A stretch of DNA of 64,000 nucleotides, taken from Phaeobacter sp. 22II1-1F12B. GTDB lineage: Bacteria > Pseudomonadota > Alphaproteobacteria > Rhodobacterales > Rhodobacteraceae. The stretch spans positions 186,001 to 250,000 of the forward strand of contig NZ_AQQP01000004.1 in assembly GCF_002210165.1 (NCBI RefSeq), read 5' to 3'. The translations under genes and the position numbers were made by a program. Every line of letters begins with the position of its first letter. Position 1 is the stretch's first letter. Shown piece by piece: positions 43,250 to 53,798 of this stretch. The notes below the pieces were generated by a model. The model worked only from the letters and a program-made list of their open reading frames with translations. It was not told the origin of the DNA and did not search any database.

Positions 43250-45382
43250 TTAGTCTGCCGCTTCTTCCTTGGCGGCTTCTTCGCCGGTTTCCTGATCGAC
43301 GACTTTCATCGACAGGCGAACCTTGCCACGGTCATCAAAGCCCAGCAGCTTGACCCAGACTTCCTGACCTTCCTTGAGCACATCCGACGGATGGTTCAGG
43401 CGGCGGTTTTCAATCTGGGAGACGTGCACGAGGCCGTCACGCTTGCCGAAGAAGTTCACGAAGGCGCCGAAATCGACGAGCTTCACGACTTTGCCCTTGT
43501 AGATCTTGCCTTCTTCCGGCTCGGCCACGATAGAATAGATCATGTCATAGGCCTTTTGGATGGCTTCGGCATTCGGGCTGGCGATCTTGATGATGCCGTC
43601 GTCGTTGATGTCGACCTTGGCACCCGAAACTTCGACGATCTCGCGGATCACCTTGCCGCCCGACCCGATCACTTCGCGGATCTTGTCGGTGGGCACCTGC
43701 ATGGTTTCGATGCGCGGTGCGTGTGCGCTGAACTCGCCTGCGCTGGACAGGGCCTTGTTCATCTCGCCGAGGATGTGGATACGGCCGTCCTTGGCCTGGG
43801 CCAGGGCTTTTTCCATGATCTCGGGGGTGATGCCGGCAACCTTGATGTCCATCTGGAGCGAGGTGATGCCGTTTTCAGTGCCTGCGACCTTGAAGTCCAT
43901 GTCGCCGAGGTGGTCTTCGTCACCAAGGATGTCCGACAGGATCGCGTAGGACCCATCGTCTTCGAGGATCAGACCCATCGCAACACCGGCCACCGGCGCC
44001 TTGAGCGGAACGCCTGCATCCATCATCGACAGCGAACCGCCGCAGACGGAAGCCATCGAGGAGGAACCGTTGGATTCGGTGATCTCGGACACGACGCGGA
44101 TCGTGTAGGGGAAATCGGTCGAAGCCGGGAGAACCGCCTGAAGCGCGCGCCATGCCAGCTTGCCGTGGCCGATTTCGCGGCGACCGGGCGAACCAACGCG
44201 GCCTACTTCACCCACCGAATAGGGAGGGAAGTTGTAGTGGAGCAGGAAGTTCGATTTGAAGTTGCCGTGCAGCGCGTCGATGAACTGTTCGTCATCGCCG
44301 GTGCCAAGCGTGGTCACGACCAGACCTTGGGTTTCACCACGGGTGAACAGAGCCGAACCGTGGGTCCGCGGCAGCAGGCCGGTTTCCGCAACGATCGGGC
44401 GGATGTCGGTGGTGGTACGGCCGTCGATCCGCTTGCCGGTTTTCACCACGTCGCCGCGCAGGATGCCTGCTTCGAGCTTTTTCATGGCGGAACCGAGGTT
44501 CGCGTCCTCGACCTGTTCTTCGGTCAGAGCAGCGATGATCGCTTCGCGGGCCGCAGCAACGGCCGTGGTGCGTTCCTGCTTGTCGGTCAGGGCGAAGGCT
44601 TCACGCATCTGCGCTTCACCTGCGGCTTTAACGGCTTCGTACAGCTCGGAGTAATCCGGTGCGTCGAAATCGAACGGCTCTTTCGCCGCTTCTTCGGCCA
44701 GCGAGATGATCAGGTCGATCACCGGTTGGATCTGCTCATGCGCAAAGTTCACCGCGCCGAGCATTTCCGCTTCGGAAAGTTCGTAGGCTTCGGATTCGAC
44801 CATCATGACGGCGTCTTTGGTGCCGGCCACGACGAGGTCGAGACGCTGCTCGGGGTTCAGGCGCAGGTCCTGCATGTCGTCGACGGTCGGGTTCAGGATG
44901 TATTCACCATCCTCAAAGCCAACGCGGGCACCGGCGATTGGGCCACGGAACGGTGCACCAGAGATCGTCAGGGCAGCCGAAGCGGCGATCATCGCGACGA
45001 TATCGGGGTCATTGACCAGATCGTGCGAGAGCACGGTGCACATGACCAGAACTTCGTTCTTGAAGCCGGGTACAAAGAGGGGACGGATCGGACGGTCGAT
45101 CAGGCGGGCCGTCAGCGTTTCCTTTTCGGTCGGACGTGCTTCGCGCTTGAAGAAACCGCCGGGGATCTTGCCGGCCGCGTAATATTTTTCCTGGTAATGA
45201 ACGGTCAGCGGAAAGAAATCCTGACCGGGCTTGGGTGCCTTGGCAAAGGTCACGTTCGCCATGACGCTGGTTTCGCCCAGCGTGGCAATCACGGTACCGT
45301 CAGCCTGACGCGCAACCTTGCCGGTTTCCAGCGTGAGCGTCTCTTCGCCCCACTGCATGCTTTTTGTCGTTGTGTTAAACAT
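43250..45382 (-). CDS. pnp: Polyribonucleotide nucleotidyltransferase
   Basis: A 710-residue phosphorolytic 3'-exonuclease of RNA turnover. Two RNase PH domains occupy about residues 1-220 and 320-540, with an alpha-helical link. A KH domain ([17 protein letters not shown]) and an S1 domain ([19 protein letters not shown]) complete the C-terminus. Two ATGs are adjacent (45385, 45382); AGGA lies 8 nt before the second, giving [12 protein letters not shown]. In relatives pnp often follows rpsO, which is absent here: the 359 bp upstream hold no S15 gene. Confidence 0.97.
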   Translation of the reverse strand: MFNTTTKSMQWGEETLTLETGKVARQADGTVIATLGETSVMANVTFAKAPKPGQDFFPLTVHYQEKYYAAGKIPGGFFKREARPTEKETLTARLIDRPIRPLFVPGFKNEVLVMCTVLSHDLVNDPDIVAMIAASAALTISGAPFRGPIAGARVGFEDGEYILNPTVDDMQDLRLNPEQRLDLVVAGTKDAVMMVESEAYELSEAEMLGAVNFAHEQIQPVIDLIISLAEEAAKEPFDFDAPDYSELYEAVKAAGEAQMREAFALTDKQERTTAVAAAREAIIAALTEEQVEDANLGSAMKKLEAGILRGDVVKTGKRIDGRTTTDIRPIVAETGLLPRTHGSALFTRGETQGLVVTTLGTGDDEQFIDALHGNFKSNFLLHYNFPPYSVGEVGRVGSPGRREIGHGKLAWRALQAVLPASTDFPYTIRVVSEITESNGSSSMASVCGGSLSMMDAGVPLKAPVAGVAMGLILEDDGSYAILSDILGDEDHLGDMDFKVAGTENGITSLQMDIKVAGITPEIMEKALAQAKDGRIHILGEMNKALSSAGEFSAHAPRIETMQVPTDKIREVIGSGGKVIREIVEVSGAKVDINDDGIIKIASPNAEAIQKAYDMIYSIVAEPEEGKIYKGKVVKLVDFGAFVNFFGKRDGLVHVSQIENRRLNHPSDVLKEGQEVWVKLLGFDDRGKVRLSMKVVDQETGEEAAKEEAAD

Positions 45383-45741
45383 CATCGTATCCTGATTGGG
45401 AGCGCTCCCGGCGTTCCGGGTCTCCCGTTTGCATGGCGGCCCCATTGCCGCCGACCCTTATACCTTCATCCGCGTGCCAGGGTCCGGGCACATCGTCTCA
45501 GATTGGCCGCCCATACACGGGATTGGCCGCTTTGAAAAGGTTTGTCTTGTGGCAGCGCCGGCACCGGCGGAAAGGCACGCGCCTTGCAAGCGGGCGGGGG
45601 ACTGAAAACACTGGCTTTTTCGCGCTGTGAGCAGCGTCGGAGGCAAGTTTGACTTGTATCCGCGCCAATCTCGGCCAAGACTGTTTCTGTCTTGTATAAC
45701 CGGAAAACCGGAACCTGTCGCAACCAATAGGGAAATTCATC
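45383..45741. other. Divergent intergenic region, pnp / ABC binding protein
   Basis: A 359-bp gap with no convincing gene. Several overlapping minus-strand frames of 80-90 codons here are rich in Arg, Pro and Cys, differ by frame and have no ribosome sites, so I reject them. Promoters for both genes must lie here; a short repeat CCGGAAAACCGGAA lies at 45701-45714. Confidence 0.55.
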
Positions 45742-47223
45742 ATGACTTCTTTCTCAAGGCTGGCACTGGCAAGCGCCGTGGCCCTGATGGCCGGACTGGG
45801 AGCCGCACAGGCTCAGACCAGCGCCACCGTCGCCATGCAGCTTGAGCCGCCCCATCTCGATCCGACTTCCGCCGCCGCGGGGGCCATCGACTCGGTGACC
45901 TATTCCAATATCTTCGAGGGCCTGACGCGCTTTGCCTCTGACGGGTCGATCATTGCCGGGCTGGCCGAAAGCTGGGAAATCTCCGAAGACGGGCTGACCT
46001 ATACGTTCAAGCTGCGCGATGGTGTGACGTTTCACGATGGCACCACGATGGATGGCGAAGACGTCAAGTTCAGCCTCGATCGTGCCCGCGCCGAAGACAG
46101 CGTGAACGCGCAAAAGGCGCTGTTCACAGCGATCGACACGGTCGAAGTTGTCGATCCGCTGACCGTCAAGGTCACGCTGAGCGAGCCGAACGGTCTGTTC
46201 CTGTTCAACATGGCATGGGGTGACGCGGTGATCGTGGCGCCCGAAAGCATCGATGACATCAAGTCGACGCCCATCGGGACCGGCGCGTTCAAATTCGTGA
46301 GCTGGTCGCAGGGCGACAGCATCCAGATCGAGAAATACGCGGATTACTGGGGTGAGCCGGCCATGCTGGACAGTGCCACCTTCAAGTTCATCTCGGACCC
46401 GACCGCCGCCTTTGCCGCGATGATGGCCGAGGATATCGACGCCTTTGCGGGCTTCCCCGCGCCAGAGAACCTGCCGCAGTTCGAAGCCGATGCGCGGTTC
46501 CAGGTGCTTGTTGGGTCCACCGAGGGCGAAACCATCCTTGCGATGAATAACAAGCGCCCGCCCTTCGATAACGTCAAGGTGCGCGAAGCCGTTGTGCATG
46601 CCATCAACCGCCAGTCGGTCATCGACGGGGCCATGTTCGGGCTTGGCACGCCGATCGGGACGCATTTCGCGCCGCATAACCCCGATTACGTCGATCTCAC
46701 GGGGGTCTCGGAATACGATCCGGCCAAAGCCAAGGCCCTGCTGGAAGAGGCCGGCATGGCAGACGGGTTTGAAACCACGCTGCACCTGCCGCCTCCGTCC
46801 TATGCCCGTCGCGGTGGCGAAATCATCGCTGCGCAGCTGGCCGAAGTCGGTATCACCGCCGAGATCATCAACGTCGAATGGGCTCAGTGGCTGGAAACGG
46901 TGTTCCGAGGCAAGGATTTCGGCATGACCATCATCAGCCACACGGAGCCGATGGATATCGGTATCTATGCGCGGCCCGATTACTATTTCCAGTATGACAA
47001 TGCGGCGTTCCAGGAGCTGATGACCAAGCTGAATGGGACCACCGATCCTGACGAGCGGTCCACGATGCTCAAGGACGCGCAGGAAATCATCGCCAATGAC
47101 TACGTGAACGGCTACCTGTTCCAGCTTGCCTATCCGGTGATCGCTAAAGCCGGGCTCAAGGGCCTGTGGAAAGACGCGCCGACACAGGCGGTGGACCTGA
47201 CGGCCGTTAGCTGGTCCGAATAA
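45742..47223 (+). CDS. ABC transporter substrate-binding protein, family 5 (peptide/opine type)
   Basis: A 493-residue periplasmic binding protein. The signal peptide MTSFSRLALASAVALMAG ends before AAQAQTSATV. The mature protein has the SBP_bac_5 marks: LAESWEISEDGLTYTFKLRDGVTFHDG (core YTFKLRDGVTFHDG) and GTGAFKFVSW. It should deliver di/oligopeptides, opines or similar compounds to the permease pair encoded downstream. AGGGAAA precedes the ATG. A 7-bp hairpin after its stop could let it be made in excess over the membrane parts. Confidence 0.93.
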   Translation: MTSFSRLALASAVALMAGLGAAQAQTSATVAMQLEPPHLDPTSAAAGAIDSVTYSNIFEGLTRFASDGSIIAGLAESWEISEDGLTYTFKLRDGVTFHDGTTMDGEDVKFSLDRARAEDSVNAQKALFTAIDTVEVVDPLTVKVTLSEPNGLFLFNMAWGDAVIVAPESIDDIKSTPIGTGAFKFVSWSQGDSIQIEKYADYWGEPAMLDSATFKFISDPTAAFAAMMAEDIDAFAGFPAPENLPQFEADARFQVLVGSTEGETILAMNNKRPPFDNVKVREAVVHAINRQSVIDGAMFGLGTPIGTHFAPHNPDYVDLTGVSEYDPAKAKALLEEAGMADGFETTLHLPPPSYARRGGEIIAAQLAEVGITAEIINVEWAQWLETVFRGKDFGMTIISHTEPMDIGIYARPDYYFQYDNAAFQELMTKLNGTTDPDERSTMLKDAQEIIANDYVNGYLFQLAYPVIAKAGLKGLWKDAPTQAVDLTAVSWSE

Positions 47224-47237
47224 ACCCGTTTTACACT

Positions 47238-47256
47238 GGGCCGGTATGTCCGGCCC
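47238..47256 (+). terminator. Hairpin after the binding-protein gene
   Basis: GGGCCGG/CCGGCCC with loop TATGT starts 14 bp past the stop. There is no U-tract, so it more likely protects the mRNA end or slows polymerase than fully terminates. Confidence 0.5.
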
Positions 47257-47311
47257 GGTACTCCATCCGGCAAGCAGCTCATCACTCTGTAAGATGGTTG
47301 CTTGCGGGAAA

Positions 47312-47345
47312 GTGGACCGGTGGTGGATAATCGCTTGCGGTCCAC
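47312..47345. promoter_or_regulatory. 8-bp dyad upstream of the kinase gene
   Basis: GTGGACCG and CGGTCCAC are perfect arms separated by 18 bp. Possible regulator site; function unknown. Confidence 0.35.
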
Positions 47346-47532
47346 ATATGCGGAAAAACGCCTTGAATATACCTTTGGCGCGCTGTTTCGTTTCCGCAGT
47401 CTGTAACATACGAAAAATATGTTCCTTCAGTGCGGCCCGATAGGGTATGAGTTTGGAAACAGATTAGAGCACTAAACATATTTTGCGAGGCCGAGACGTG
47501 GAGGAGCGTAGCGGGTTGATAGGTGAAATGGT

Positions 47533-48861
47533 TTGGGTTTGAACATTGATCACCGGGCCGAACTGGATCGGCTCTACATGCTTGACTATGGTGAGACGCC
47601 CGAAGTCATCGCGCGTTTTGTCGGTGTCGTGGCCGGTGGGATCGTTCTTTACTTTCATTCTCACTGGTTCATATCGCTGCTTTGGGTGTTCTTCTTCGTA
47701 AAGCTTCACCTTTTCTATTTTCTCTTTCTGCGCAGTCGGGGAGAAGTGGTCACCCGGCGCGAGCACTATATCGCCGCAACCCTCTTTCTCTTATTGCTGA
47801 TCGCCTTTCTATGGCTGCCGACAGTTCTTATCGTGCAGGACGACGAAGCGCTGAATTTCGCGGGGGCGGCGCTGATTGGCTGCATTCTCGTCTTTCTCGT
47901 CTACCGCTGCGACACACTGATGTACCTTGTCGTCGGTGAGATCGTCATCGTCGCAGTGATGATCGGCTGGATACTTTATTACGTACTGCCGGATTTCGGG
48001 CAGCTTCCGACGCAGCTGGCAATCGTTGTCTGTGGTCTGGCGCTCTTGGGATATCTCACGCGGTCCATCCTTCAGGGTCGATCCAACCGGCTGGCATCCG
48101 AGGCTGCCGCGATGGGTACGGCGCAGGCGCAGAAGATGGCGGCGATCGGTCGTCTCGCCGGTGGCGTCGCGCATGATTTCAACAACATCCTGACCGCGAT
48201 CCAGGGCAATCTGGAACTCTACGATGAATTTACCGACCCGCGCGACAAGGACGATTCGGTCAGGCGGGCGCATACGGCATCGCGTCAGGCCGAGGTTCTC
48301 GTCCGGCAGCTGATGGTCTATGCGCGCAAATCCGTCATGGAAGTCGGCAGCTATGATGTTGACCTGATGTTCGAGGAATTCCTGTCGCTCGTCCGGCATC
48401 TCGTTCCCGGTACTGTCCGCGTGGTGACACGACGGCCCGAAAAGGGGATGTTCGCTTGGGCCGACAGCAAGCAGCTTGTCACCGCTCTGATCAACCTCGC
48501 TCAGAATGCGGTCGATGCGATGCCCGACGGTGGCGTTCTGACCCTTTCTGCCCGCGAATGGAAGTCGAAGCAGCCTGTGCCGACGGTCGACGGCGATGCC
48601 CTGCCGCCCGGCTCTTACGTGGTATTCGAGGTCGAGGATACCGGCACAGGCATAGACGGCGCGATCATGGACCGCGTGGTCGAGCCGTTTTTCACCACAA
48701 AGCCCGTGGGTCACGGATCGGGTCTCGGCCTTTCCATGGTGCTCGGGCTTGCGCGCGAGCTTGGCGGCGGGTTGCAGATCAGTTCCTCGGCCAAGGGCAC
48801 CAAGGTGACCATTCTGCTGCGCTGGATCGAAGAAGGCGAATTTCCCGCAGCGGCGGCCTGA
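47533..48861 (+). CDS. Membrane sensor histidine kinase
   Basis: A 442-residue kinase. The N-terminal 200 residues hold about six hydrophobic segments with very short loops and no periplasmic domain, so sensing is probably within the membrane. The H-box is GGVAHDFNNILTAIQGN with His214; the ATPase part has LINLAQNAVDAMPDG, DTGTGID and GHGSGLGLSM. There is no receiver domain and no regulator gene next door. The start is TTG with AGGTGA 6 nt upstream; no in-frame ATG comes before residue 16. It lies inside the ABC transport cluster. Confidence 0.88.
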   Translation: MGLNIDHRAELDRLYMLDYGETPEVIARFVGVVAGGIVLYFHSHWFISLLWVFFFVKLHLFYFLFLRSRGEVVTRREHYIAATLFLLLLIAFLWLPTVLIVQDDEALNFAGAALIGCILVFLVYRCDTLMYLVVGEIVIVAVMIGWILYYVLPDFGQLPTQLAIVVCGLALLGYLTRSILQGRSNRLASEAAAMGTAQAQKMAAIGRLAGGVAHDFNNILTAIQGNLELYDEFTDPRDKDDSVRRAHTASRQAEVLVRQLMVYARKSVMEVGSYDVDLMFEEFLSLVRHLVPGTVRVVTRRPEKGMFAWADSKQLVTALINLAQNAVDAMPDGGVLTLSAREWKSKQPVPTVDGDALPPGSYVVFEVEDTGTGIDGAIMDRVVEPFFTTKPVGHGSGLGLSMVLGLARELGGGLQISSSAKGTKVTILLRWIEEGEFPAAAA

Positions 48862-48966
48862 ACAGTCCGATAAAAACGCCCGATTGATGAGCGCCGCTGT
48901 CATGCGCTATCACGCGGTCAACGCGCGCTCTGGACGCTCCCTGTCCGCGCGCATAACGTGGCGCCG

Positions 48967-49914
48967 ATGCTGAACTATATCTTCAAACGCTTCCTCTCGC
49001 TGATTATCAGCCTGGCGGTTGCAAGCCTTGTCATTTTTTTCGTGATCGAAGTCGCGCCGGGTGATCCGGCGCAATTCATGCTGGGGATCAACGCCCAGCC
49101 CGATACGGTTGCCGCGCTGCGCACCGAGCTTGGTCTGGACGTGCCGAAATGGCAGCGTTACCTCGGCTGGGTCGCTGGGCTGGTGACCGGAGATTTCGGT
49201 ACGTCCTATACCTACCGCACGCCGATCAGCACGATGATCGCGGACCGGCTTTGGGTGTCGCTACCGCTGGCGATCTACGCGCTGACCCTGTCGACGGTCA
49301 TCGCTTTTCCTGCCGGAATTTACGCCGCCGCGCGCCGGGGCAAGGGCGGTGATATGGCGGTGATGGGGGCCACCCAGCTTGGCGTGGCGGTGCCGAACTT
49401 CTGGTTCGCGATGATGATGGTGCTGATCTTTGCCATCAACCTGCGCTGGTTCAGCGCGGGCGGGTTCGCAGGCTGGGACAAGGGGTTCTGGACCGGGATA
49501 CATTCGCTGACCCTGCCTGCCGTCTCGCTGGCCCTGCCACAGGCGGCGATCCTTGCGCGGGTCATGCGCTCGGCCCTGTTGGATATTCTGGGCGAGGATT
49601 TCATGCGCACCGCCCGTGCCAAGGGGCTGACCCGGCGACAGGCGCTTTGGCGGCACGGGGTGCGCAATGCGCTGATCCCGGTTCTGACGATCATCGGGCT
49701 GCAGTTTTCCTTTCTGCTGGCCGGGTCGATCATCATCGAGCAGGTCTTTTACCTGCCGGGCCTTGGGCGTCTGGTGTTTCAGGCCATCAGCTCGCGCGAT
49801 CTGATCGTCGTCGAATCCGTCGTGATGCTGCTGGTTTTCGCGGTGATCACGGTCAATTTCCTTGTCGATCTGGCCTATGCCGCCGTCGATCCGCGACTGA
49901 GGTCCAGAACATGA
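48967..49914 (+). CDS. ABC transporter permease (DppB/OppB type)
   Basis: A 315-residue inner-membrane permease with six transmembrane segments. MLNYIFKRFLSLIISL is the typical start. VAPGDPAQFMLG and the EAA-loop region DFMRTARAKGLTRRQALWRHGVRNALIP (core RTARAKGLTRRQALWRH) are diagnostic. It pairs with the next permease to form the pore for the family-5 importer. I took the ATG at 48967 over a GTG three codons earlier. It overlaps the next gene by 4 bp (ATGA). Confidence 0.93.
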   Translation: MLNYIFKRFLSLIISLAVASLVIFFVIEVAPGDPAQFMLGINAQPDTVAALRTELGLDVPKWQRYLGWVAGLVTGDFGTSYTYRTPISTMIADRLWVSLPLAIYALTLSTVIAFPAGIYAAARRGKGGDMAVMGATQLGVAVPNFWFAMMMVLIFAINLRWFSAGGFAGWDKGFWTGIHSLTLPAVSLALPQAAILARVMRSALLDILGEDFMRTARAKGLTRRQALWRHGVRNALIPVLTIIGLQFSFLLAGSIIIEQVFYLPGLGRLVFQAISSRDLIVVESVVMLLVFAVITVNFLVDLAYAAVDPRLRSRT

Positions 49915-50726
49915 GACGCAACCTGATCATCGGCGCGTTCCTGACCGCAGTTTTCGTGCTGGCCGCGCTTGTATCCTTTTTCTGGACGCCGTTCGACCAC
50001 ACGGCGATGAGCATTCCCGACAAGTTCCAGCGCCCCAATGGGGAGCACCTGCTGGGAACTGACCATTTCGGACGCGATATCCTGTCGATGATCATGGTCG
50101 GGGCGCGGACCTCGATTGCGGTCGCGCTGGTGGCGGTCGGGATCGGCATGGGCTTTGGTGTGCCGCTGGGACTTGCGGCCGCTGCGCGCAAAGGGACGTG
50201 GCTGGACGAGGTCATCATGCGCGGCAACGATCTGGTCTTTGCCTTCCCCTCGCTGGTCATCGCGATCCTGATTACTGCCGTTTTCGGGGCGGGGGCGATC
50301 AACGCGATCATTGCCATCGGTATCTTCAATATCCCCGTCTTTGCCCGGATCACCCGTGGCGCGGCCCTGTCCCTATGGGAGCGGGAGTTCATCATGGCGG
50401 CGCGGGTGTCCGGCAAATCGGCCACGCGGATCAGTTTCGAACATATCCTGCCCAACGTGATGAACTTGCTGATCGTGCAGGGGACGATCCAGTTTTCTCT
50501 GGGCATCCTGGCCGAGGCGGGGCTGTCCTATATCGGGCTGGGCGCGCAGCCGCCGACGCCCAGCTGGGGCCGGATGCTGGCAGATGCGCAGACGCTGGTT
50601 TCCATCGCGCCTCATATTGCTCTTATTCCCGGCGTCGCGATTATCCTGACGGTGCTAGGGCTGAATCTCATGGGTGACGGGCTGCGCGACTATCTTGATC
50701 CACGGCTGAGAGTATCGCGCGCATGA
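49911..50726 (+). CDS. ABC transporter permease (DppC/OppC type)
   Basis: A 271-residue permease, partner of the preceding one. HLLGTDHFGRDILSMIMVGARTS (core LGTDHFGRDILS) is the OppC hallmark. The EAA loop reads FIMAARVSGKSATRISFEHILPN, and it ends GDGLRDYLDPRLR. Its ATG overlaps the stop of the upstream permease gene (ATGA), and its own end overlaps the ATPase gene by 4 bp in the same way, so the three are translated together. Confidence 0.93.
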   Translation: MRRNLIIGAFLTAVFVLAALVSFFWTPFDHTAMSIPDKFQRPNGEHLLGTDHFGRDILSMIMVGARTSIAVALVAVGIGMGFGVPLGLAAAARKGTWLDEVIMRGNDLVFAFPSLVIAILITAVFGAGAINAIIAIGIFNIPVFARITRGAALSLWEREFIMAARVSGKSATRISFEHILPNVMNLLIVQGTIQFSLGILAEAGLSYIGLGAQPPTPSWGRMLADAQTLVSIAPHIALIPGVAIILTVLGLNLMGDGLRDYLDPRLRVSRA

Positions 50727-52336
50727 GTTTGCTTCAGATCGATAACCTGTCGATGGACATCGTGAACACGTCCATCCTGCGGGACGTGACGCTGACGGTT
50801 GATCCCGGCGAAATCGTCGCTGTCACCGGCGAAAGCGGGTCGGGCAAGTCGATGACGGCCTTTTCCGTAATGCAGCTTTTGCCCGAGAGCGTGAAGACCA
50901 GCGGGTCGATTTACCTTGATGGTAAGGATCTTTTGCAGGCCACCGAGGCCGAGATGTGCCGATTGCGAGGCAATACGGTCGGCATGGTGTTTCAAGAACC
51001 GATGACGGCGCTGAACCCGGTCAAGACCATCGGCGATCAGGTGACCGAGACGATCCTGATCCACAAGGCGATGTCGCCTGCCGATGCAAAGACCCGGGCG
51101 CGGGAAGTGCTGGATCGGGTCGGGCTTCCGGCTGATCGGTTCCCCCTGTCGCGCTATCCGCATGAACTCTCGGGTGGGCAGCGACAGCGCGTCGTGATCG
51201 CCATGGCGATCGCGCTGCGGCCCAAGCTGCTGATTGCGGACGAACCGACTACCGCGCTGGATGTGACGACGCAGGCGCAGATCCTCGATCTGCTCAAGGG
51301 GCTGGTCGAGGATTTCGGTATGGGTCTCTTGATGATTACCCATGACCTTGCCGTTGTGGCGGATATGGCGGACCGGATCGTGGTCATGCGGCGGGGCGAG
51401 GTTGTCGAGCGCGGCCCGACCAGGTCGCTGCTGGCGCAGATGAAACACCCCTATACGCGGCAGTTGTTCGAGGCATCGGGCCATCAGGTCGATCTGCCGC
51501 CGCGGCCCGAGCCCAAGCCCTTGCTTGAGGTAAAAGACGTGGTGCGCGACTATCGCCTGCCACGCACGCGCCCCTTTGCGCCTCACGGGCATTTCCGCGC
51601 CGTAAAAGGCGTGAGTTTCGAACTGCACCGGGGCGAACGGCTGGGTCTAGTCGGTGAATCCGGTTGCGGTAAGTCGACCCTGACGCGGGCTCTTCTGGGG
51701 TTGGAGCCGATACAGGGCGGGTCGATCACGCTGGACGGCGAACCGGTGTTCTCGGGGACAAAGCCGAACCTTGCCGTTCGGCGCAAGATGCAGGTTGTGT
51801 TTCAGGACCCGTTTGGCTCTTTCAACCCGCGCCATCGTGTCGACCGGCTGATCACCGAGCCGTTCTTTCTGCTGGACGAACCGCCCACCGGCAAGGCGCG
51901 CGAGGCCGCAATCGGAGAAGCGCTCGAGGCCGTCGGCCTGGCGGCACCCGATGCGAGCAAGTACATCCATGAATTTTCCGGCGGCCAGCGGCAGCGGATC
52001 GCGATTGCCCGTGCCCTGATCATCCGGCCCGAACTTATCTTGTTCGATGAGGCGGTGAGCGCGCTGGATGTCTCGGTCCGGGCTCAGATCCTTGACCTGT
52101 TGGCCGATCTCTGCCGCGCCTATGACCTGTCCTACCTGTTCATCTCGCATGACCTGAGCGTGGTGCGCACTGTGACCGACCGGGTGCTTGTCATGAAGTC
52201 GGGTGAAATAGTTGAACAGGGAGAGACCGAAGAGGTCTTTTCTAACCCGCGCCATCCCTATACGCGTACGCTCATCGACGCCGCGCCGGTTCTTCCCGAT
52301 CTGGACGCGCTTGGAAGGAGCCTGACCGATGCCTGA
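50723..52336 (+). CDS. ABC transporter ATP-binding protein, double cassette
   Basis: A 537-residue fusion of two ATPase domains (DppD-DppF type). Walker A motifs are at residues 36-43 (GESGSGKS) and 311-318 (GESGCGKS). Signature motifs are [11 protein letters not shown] and [11 protein letters not shown], followed by Walker [13 protein letters not shown] and [12 protein letters not shown]. The second Walker B has Glu-Ala in place of Glu-Pro, which is common. It powers the importer. It overlaps the aldehyde dehydrogenase gene by 8 bp. Confidence 0.94.
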   Translation: MSLLQIDNLSMDIVNTSILRDVTLTVDPGEIVAVTGESGSGKSMTAFSVMQLLPESVKTSGSIYLDGKDLLQATEAEMCRLRGNTVGMVFQEPMTALNPVKTIGDQVTETILIHKAMSPADAKTRAREVLDRVGLPADRFPLSRYPHELSGGQRQRVVIAMAIALRPKLLIADEPTTALDVTTQAQILDLLKGLVEDFGMGLLMITHDLAVVADMADRIVVMRRGEVVERGPTRSLLAQMKHPYTRQLFEASGHQVDLPPRPEPKPLLEVKDVVRDYRLPRTRPFAPHGHFRAVKGVSFELHRGERLGLVGESGCGKSTLTRALLGLEPIQGGSITLDGEPVFSGTKPNLAVRRKMQVVFQDPFGSFNPRHRVDRLITEPFFLLDEPPTGKAREAAIGEALEAVGLAAPDASKYIHEFSGGQRQRIAIARALIIRPELILFDEAVSALDVSVRAQILDLLADLCRAYDLSYLFISHDLSVVRTVTDRVLVMKSGEIVEQGETEEVFSNPRHPYTRTLIDAAPVLPDLDALGRSLTDA

Positions 52337-53792
52337 TACAATCAACAACACCCTCTGGTTTGACCCTGCGACCTGCCTGATCGGCGGTGAGTGGAAAGCG
52401 CCTGCTTCGGGCAAGCTGCTGGATTTGGTGAACCCGTCGGACGGCAGCGTGATCTGCCAGATCGCGGGCGGCGACGCGGCAGATATCGATGCGGCGGTCG
52501 AGGCGGCCCACGCGGCCCGCGCAGGGGCATGGGGCAAGATGACCGCGCTGGAACGCGGCCGCATCCTGACCCGCATCGGCCAGCTTGTGCTGGAAAAGGT
52601 CGATGAACTCGCCGCGCTCGAAGCGATGGACGTGGGCAAGCCGCTGGGCCAGGCCCGCGCCGACGCGGTGGCGCTTGCGCGTTACATGGAATTCTACGGC
52701 GGTGCGGCGGACAAGGTGCATGGCGAAACCATCCCCTACATGGACGGCTATACCGTTTATACGCTGCGTGAACCGCATGGTGTAACCGGCCACATCGTGC
52801 CGTGGAACTACCCGATGCAGATCATCGGCCGCTCGGTCGGCGCGGCGCTGACGATGGGCAATGCCTGCGTTTTGAAACCGGCGGAGGAAGCCTGCCTGAC
52901 CGCGCTGGCCTTTGCCCATATCGCGCAGGAAGCCGGGCTGCCGGACGGCGCGCTGAACGTGGTGCCAGGTCTTGGTGCCGAGGCCGGTGCCGCCCTGTCG
53001 GGCCATCCGAAGATCCAGCACGTCAGCTTTACCGGTTCGGTTGCGACCGGCGCGCTGGTGCAGGCGGCGGCGGCCAAGAACGTGATCCCGGTCACGCTGG
53101 AACTTGGTGGGAAATCCCCGCAGATCGTGTTCGACGATGCGGATATCGATGCGGCGCTGCCCTTCCTTGTGAACGCGGGCGTGCAGAACGCGGGCCAGAC
53201 CTGTTCCGCCTCTTCCCGTATCCTCGTGCAACGCGGGGTCTATGACGAGGTGCGCAAGCGCATGGGCGAGGCCTATGGTGAGCTGAGCGTTGGTCCGGCA
53301 GGCGAGAACCTGCGCCTTGGGCCGCTGATCTCGGCACGGCAAAAGGAAATCGTCAGCGGTTTCATTGCCAAGGGCAGCGATCTGCCCGTCGCCGGTGAAG
53401 GCGTGATCGTGGATCACGCGCCCGAGGCTGGTGCCTATGTAAAGCCGACGCTTTTCGCCGATGTTCCCGCCGATCACCCGCTGGCCCAGAACGAGATTTT
53501 CGGCCCGGTTCAGGTGATGATTCCCTTCGATACCGAGGAAGAGGCGCTGGCCATCGCGAATGGCACCGACTACGGGCTTGTTGCCAGTGTCTGGACCCGC
53601 GATGGCGCCCGGCAGATGCGGCTCGCCAAGGCGCTGCACACCGGGCAGGTGTTCATCAACAACTACGGTGCCGGTGGCGGCGTCGAACTGCCCTTTGGCG
53701 GTGTCGGCAAATCCGGTCATGGCCGCGAAAAAGGCTTTGAGGCGCTTTACGGCTTTTCCCAGCTCAAGACGGTTGCCGCCTTTCATGGGTAA
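52329..53792 (+). CDS. Aldehyde dehydrogenase family protein (operon member)
   Basis: A 487-residue aldehyde dehydrogenase. Glu258 in TLELGGKSPQ and catalytic Cys292 in NAGQTCSASSR are present, as is the cofactor region HIVPWNYPMQ. It resembles the betaine-aldehyde or amino-aldehyde group. Its overlap with the ATPase gene shows that it belongs to the transport operon, so the imported compound probably yields an aldehyde. The EamA gene follows after 6 bp. Confidence 0.92.
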   Translation: MPDTINNTLWFDPATCLIGGEWKAPASGKLLDLVNPSDGSVICQIAGGDAADIDAAVEAAHAARAGAWGKMTALERGRILTRIGQLVLEKVDELAALEAMDVGKPLGQARADAVALARYMEFYGGAADKVHGETIPYMDGYTVYTLREPHGVTGHIVPWNYPMQIIGRSVGAALTMGNACVLKPAEEACLTALAFAHIAQEAGLPDGALNVVPGLGAEAGAALSGHPKIQHVSFTGSVATGALVQAAAAKNVIPVTLELGGKSPQIVFDDADIDAALPFLVNAGVQNAGQTCSASSRILVQRGVYDEVRKRMGEAYGELSVGPAGENLRLGPLISARQKEIVSGFIAKGSDLPVAGEGVIVDHAPEAGAYVKPTLFADVPADHPLAQNEIFGPVQVMIPFDTEEEALAIANGTDYGLVASVWTRDGARQMRLAKALHTGQVFINNYGAGGGVELPFGGVGKSGHGREKGFEALYGFSQLKTVAAFHG

Positions 53793-53798
53793 ACGACA

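Larger units (their letters stand above)
47224..47532. other. Intergenic region between binding protein and kinase genes
   Basis: A 309-bp gap. It holds a hairpin just after the binding-protein stop, an 8-bp dyad at 47312-47345 and a 6-bp AT-rich dyad at 47405-47423. No gene is seen. The contents fit a transcript end plus a separate promoter for the kinase gene. Confidence 0.6.

Noticed and set aside
43160-45535. A 791-codon open frame antisense to pnp
   Set aside because: Rich in His, Asp, Arg and Gly from reverse-read codons; pnp on the minus strand is intact with KH and S1 domains and a terminator.
45458-45743. Three overlapping minus-strand frames of 80-90 codons upstream of pnp
   Set aside because: They differ in frame, are rich in Arg, Pro and Cys, and none has a ribosome site. 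None resembles ribosomal protein S15.
45754-47409. A 551-codon open frame antisense to the ABC binding-protein gene
   Set aside because: Same composition artefact; the plus-strand gene has a signal peptide and family motifs.
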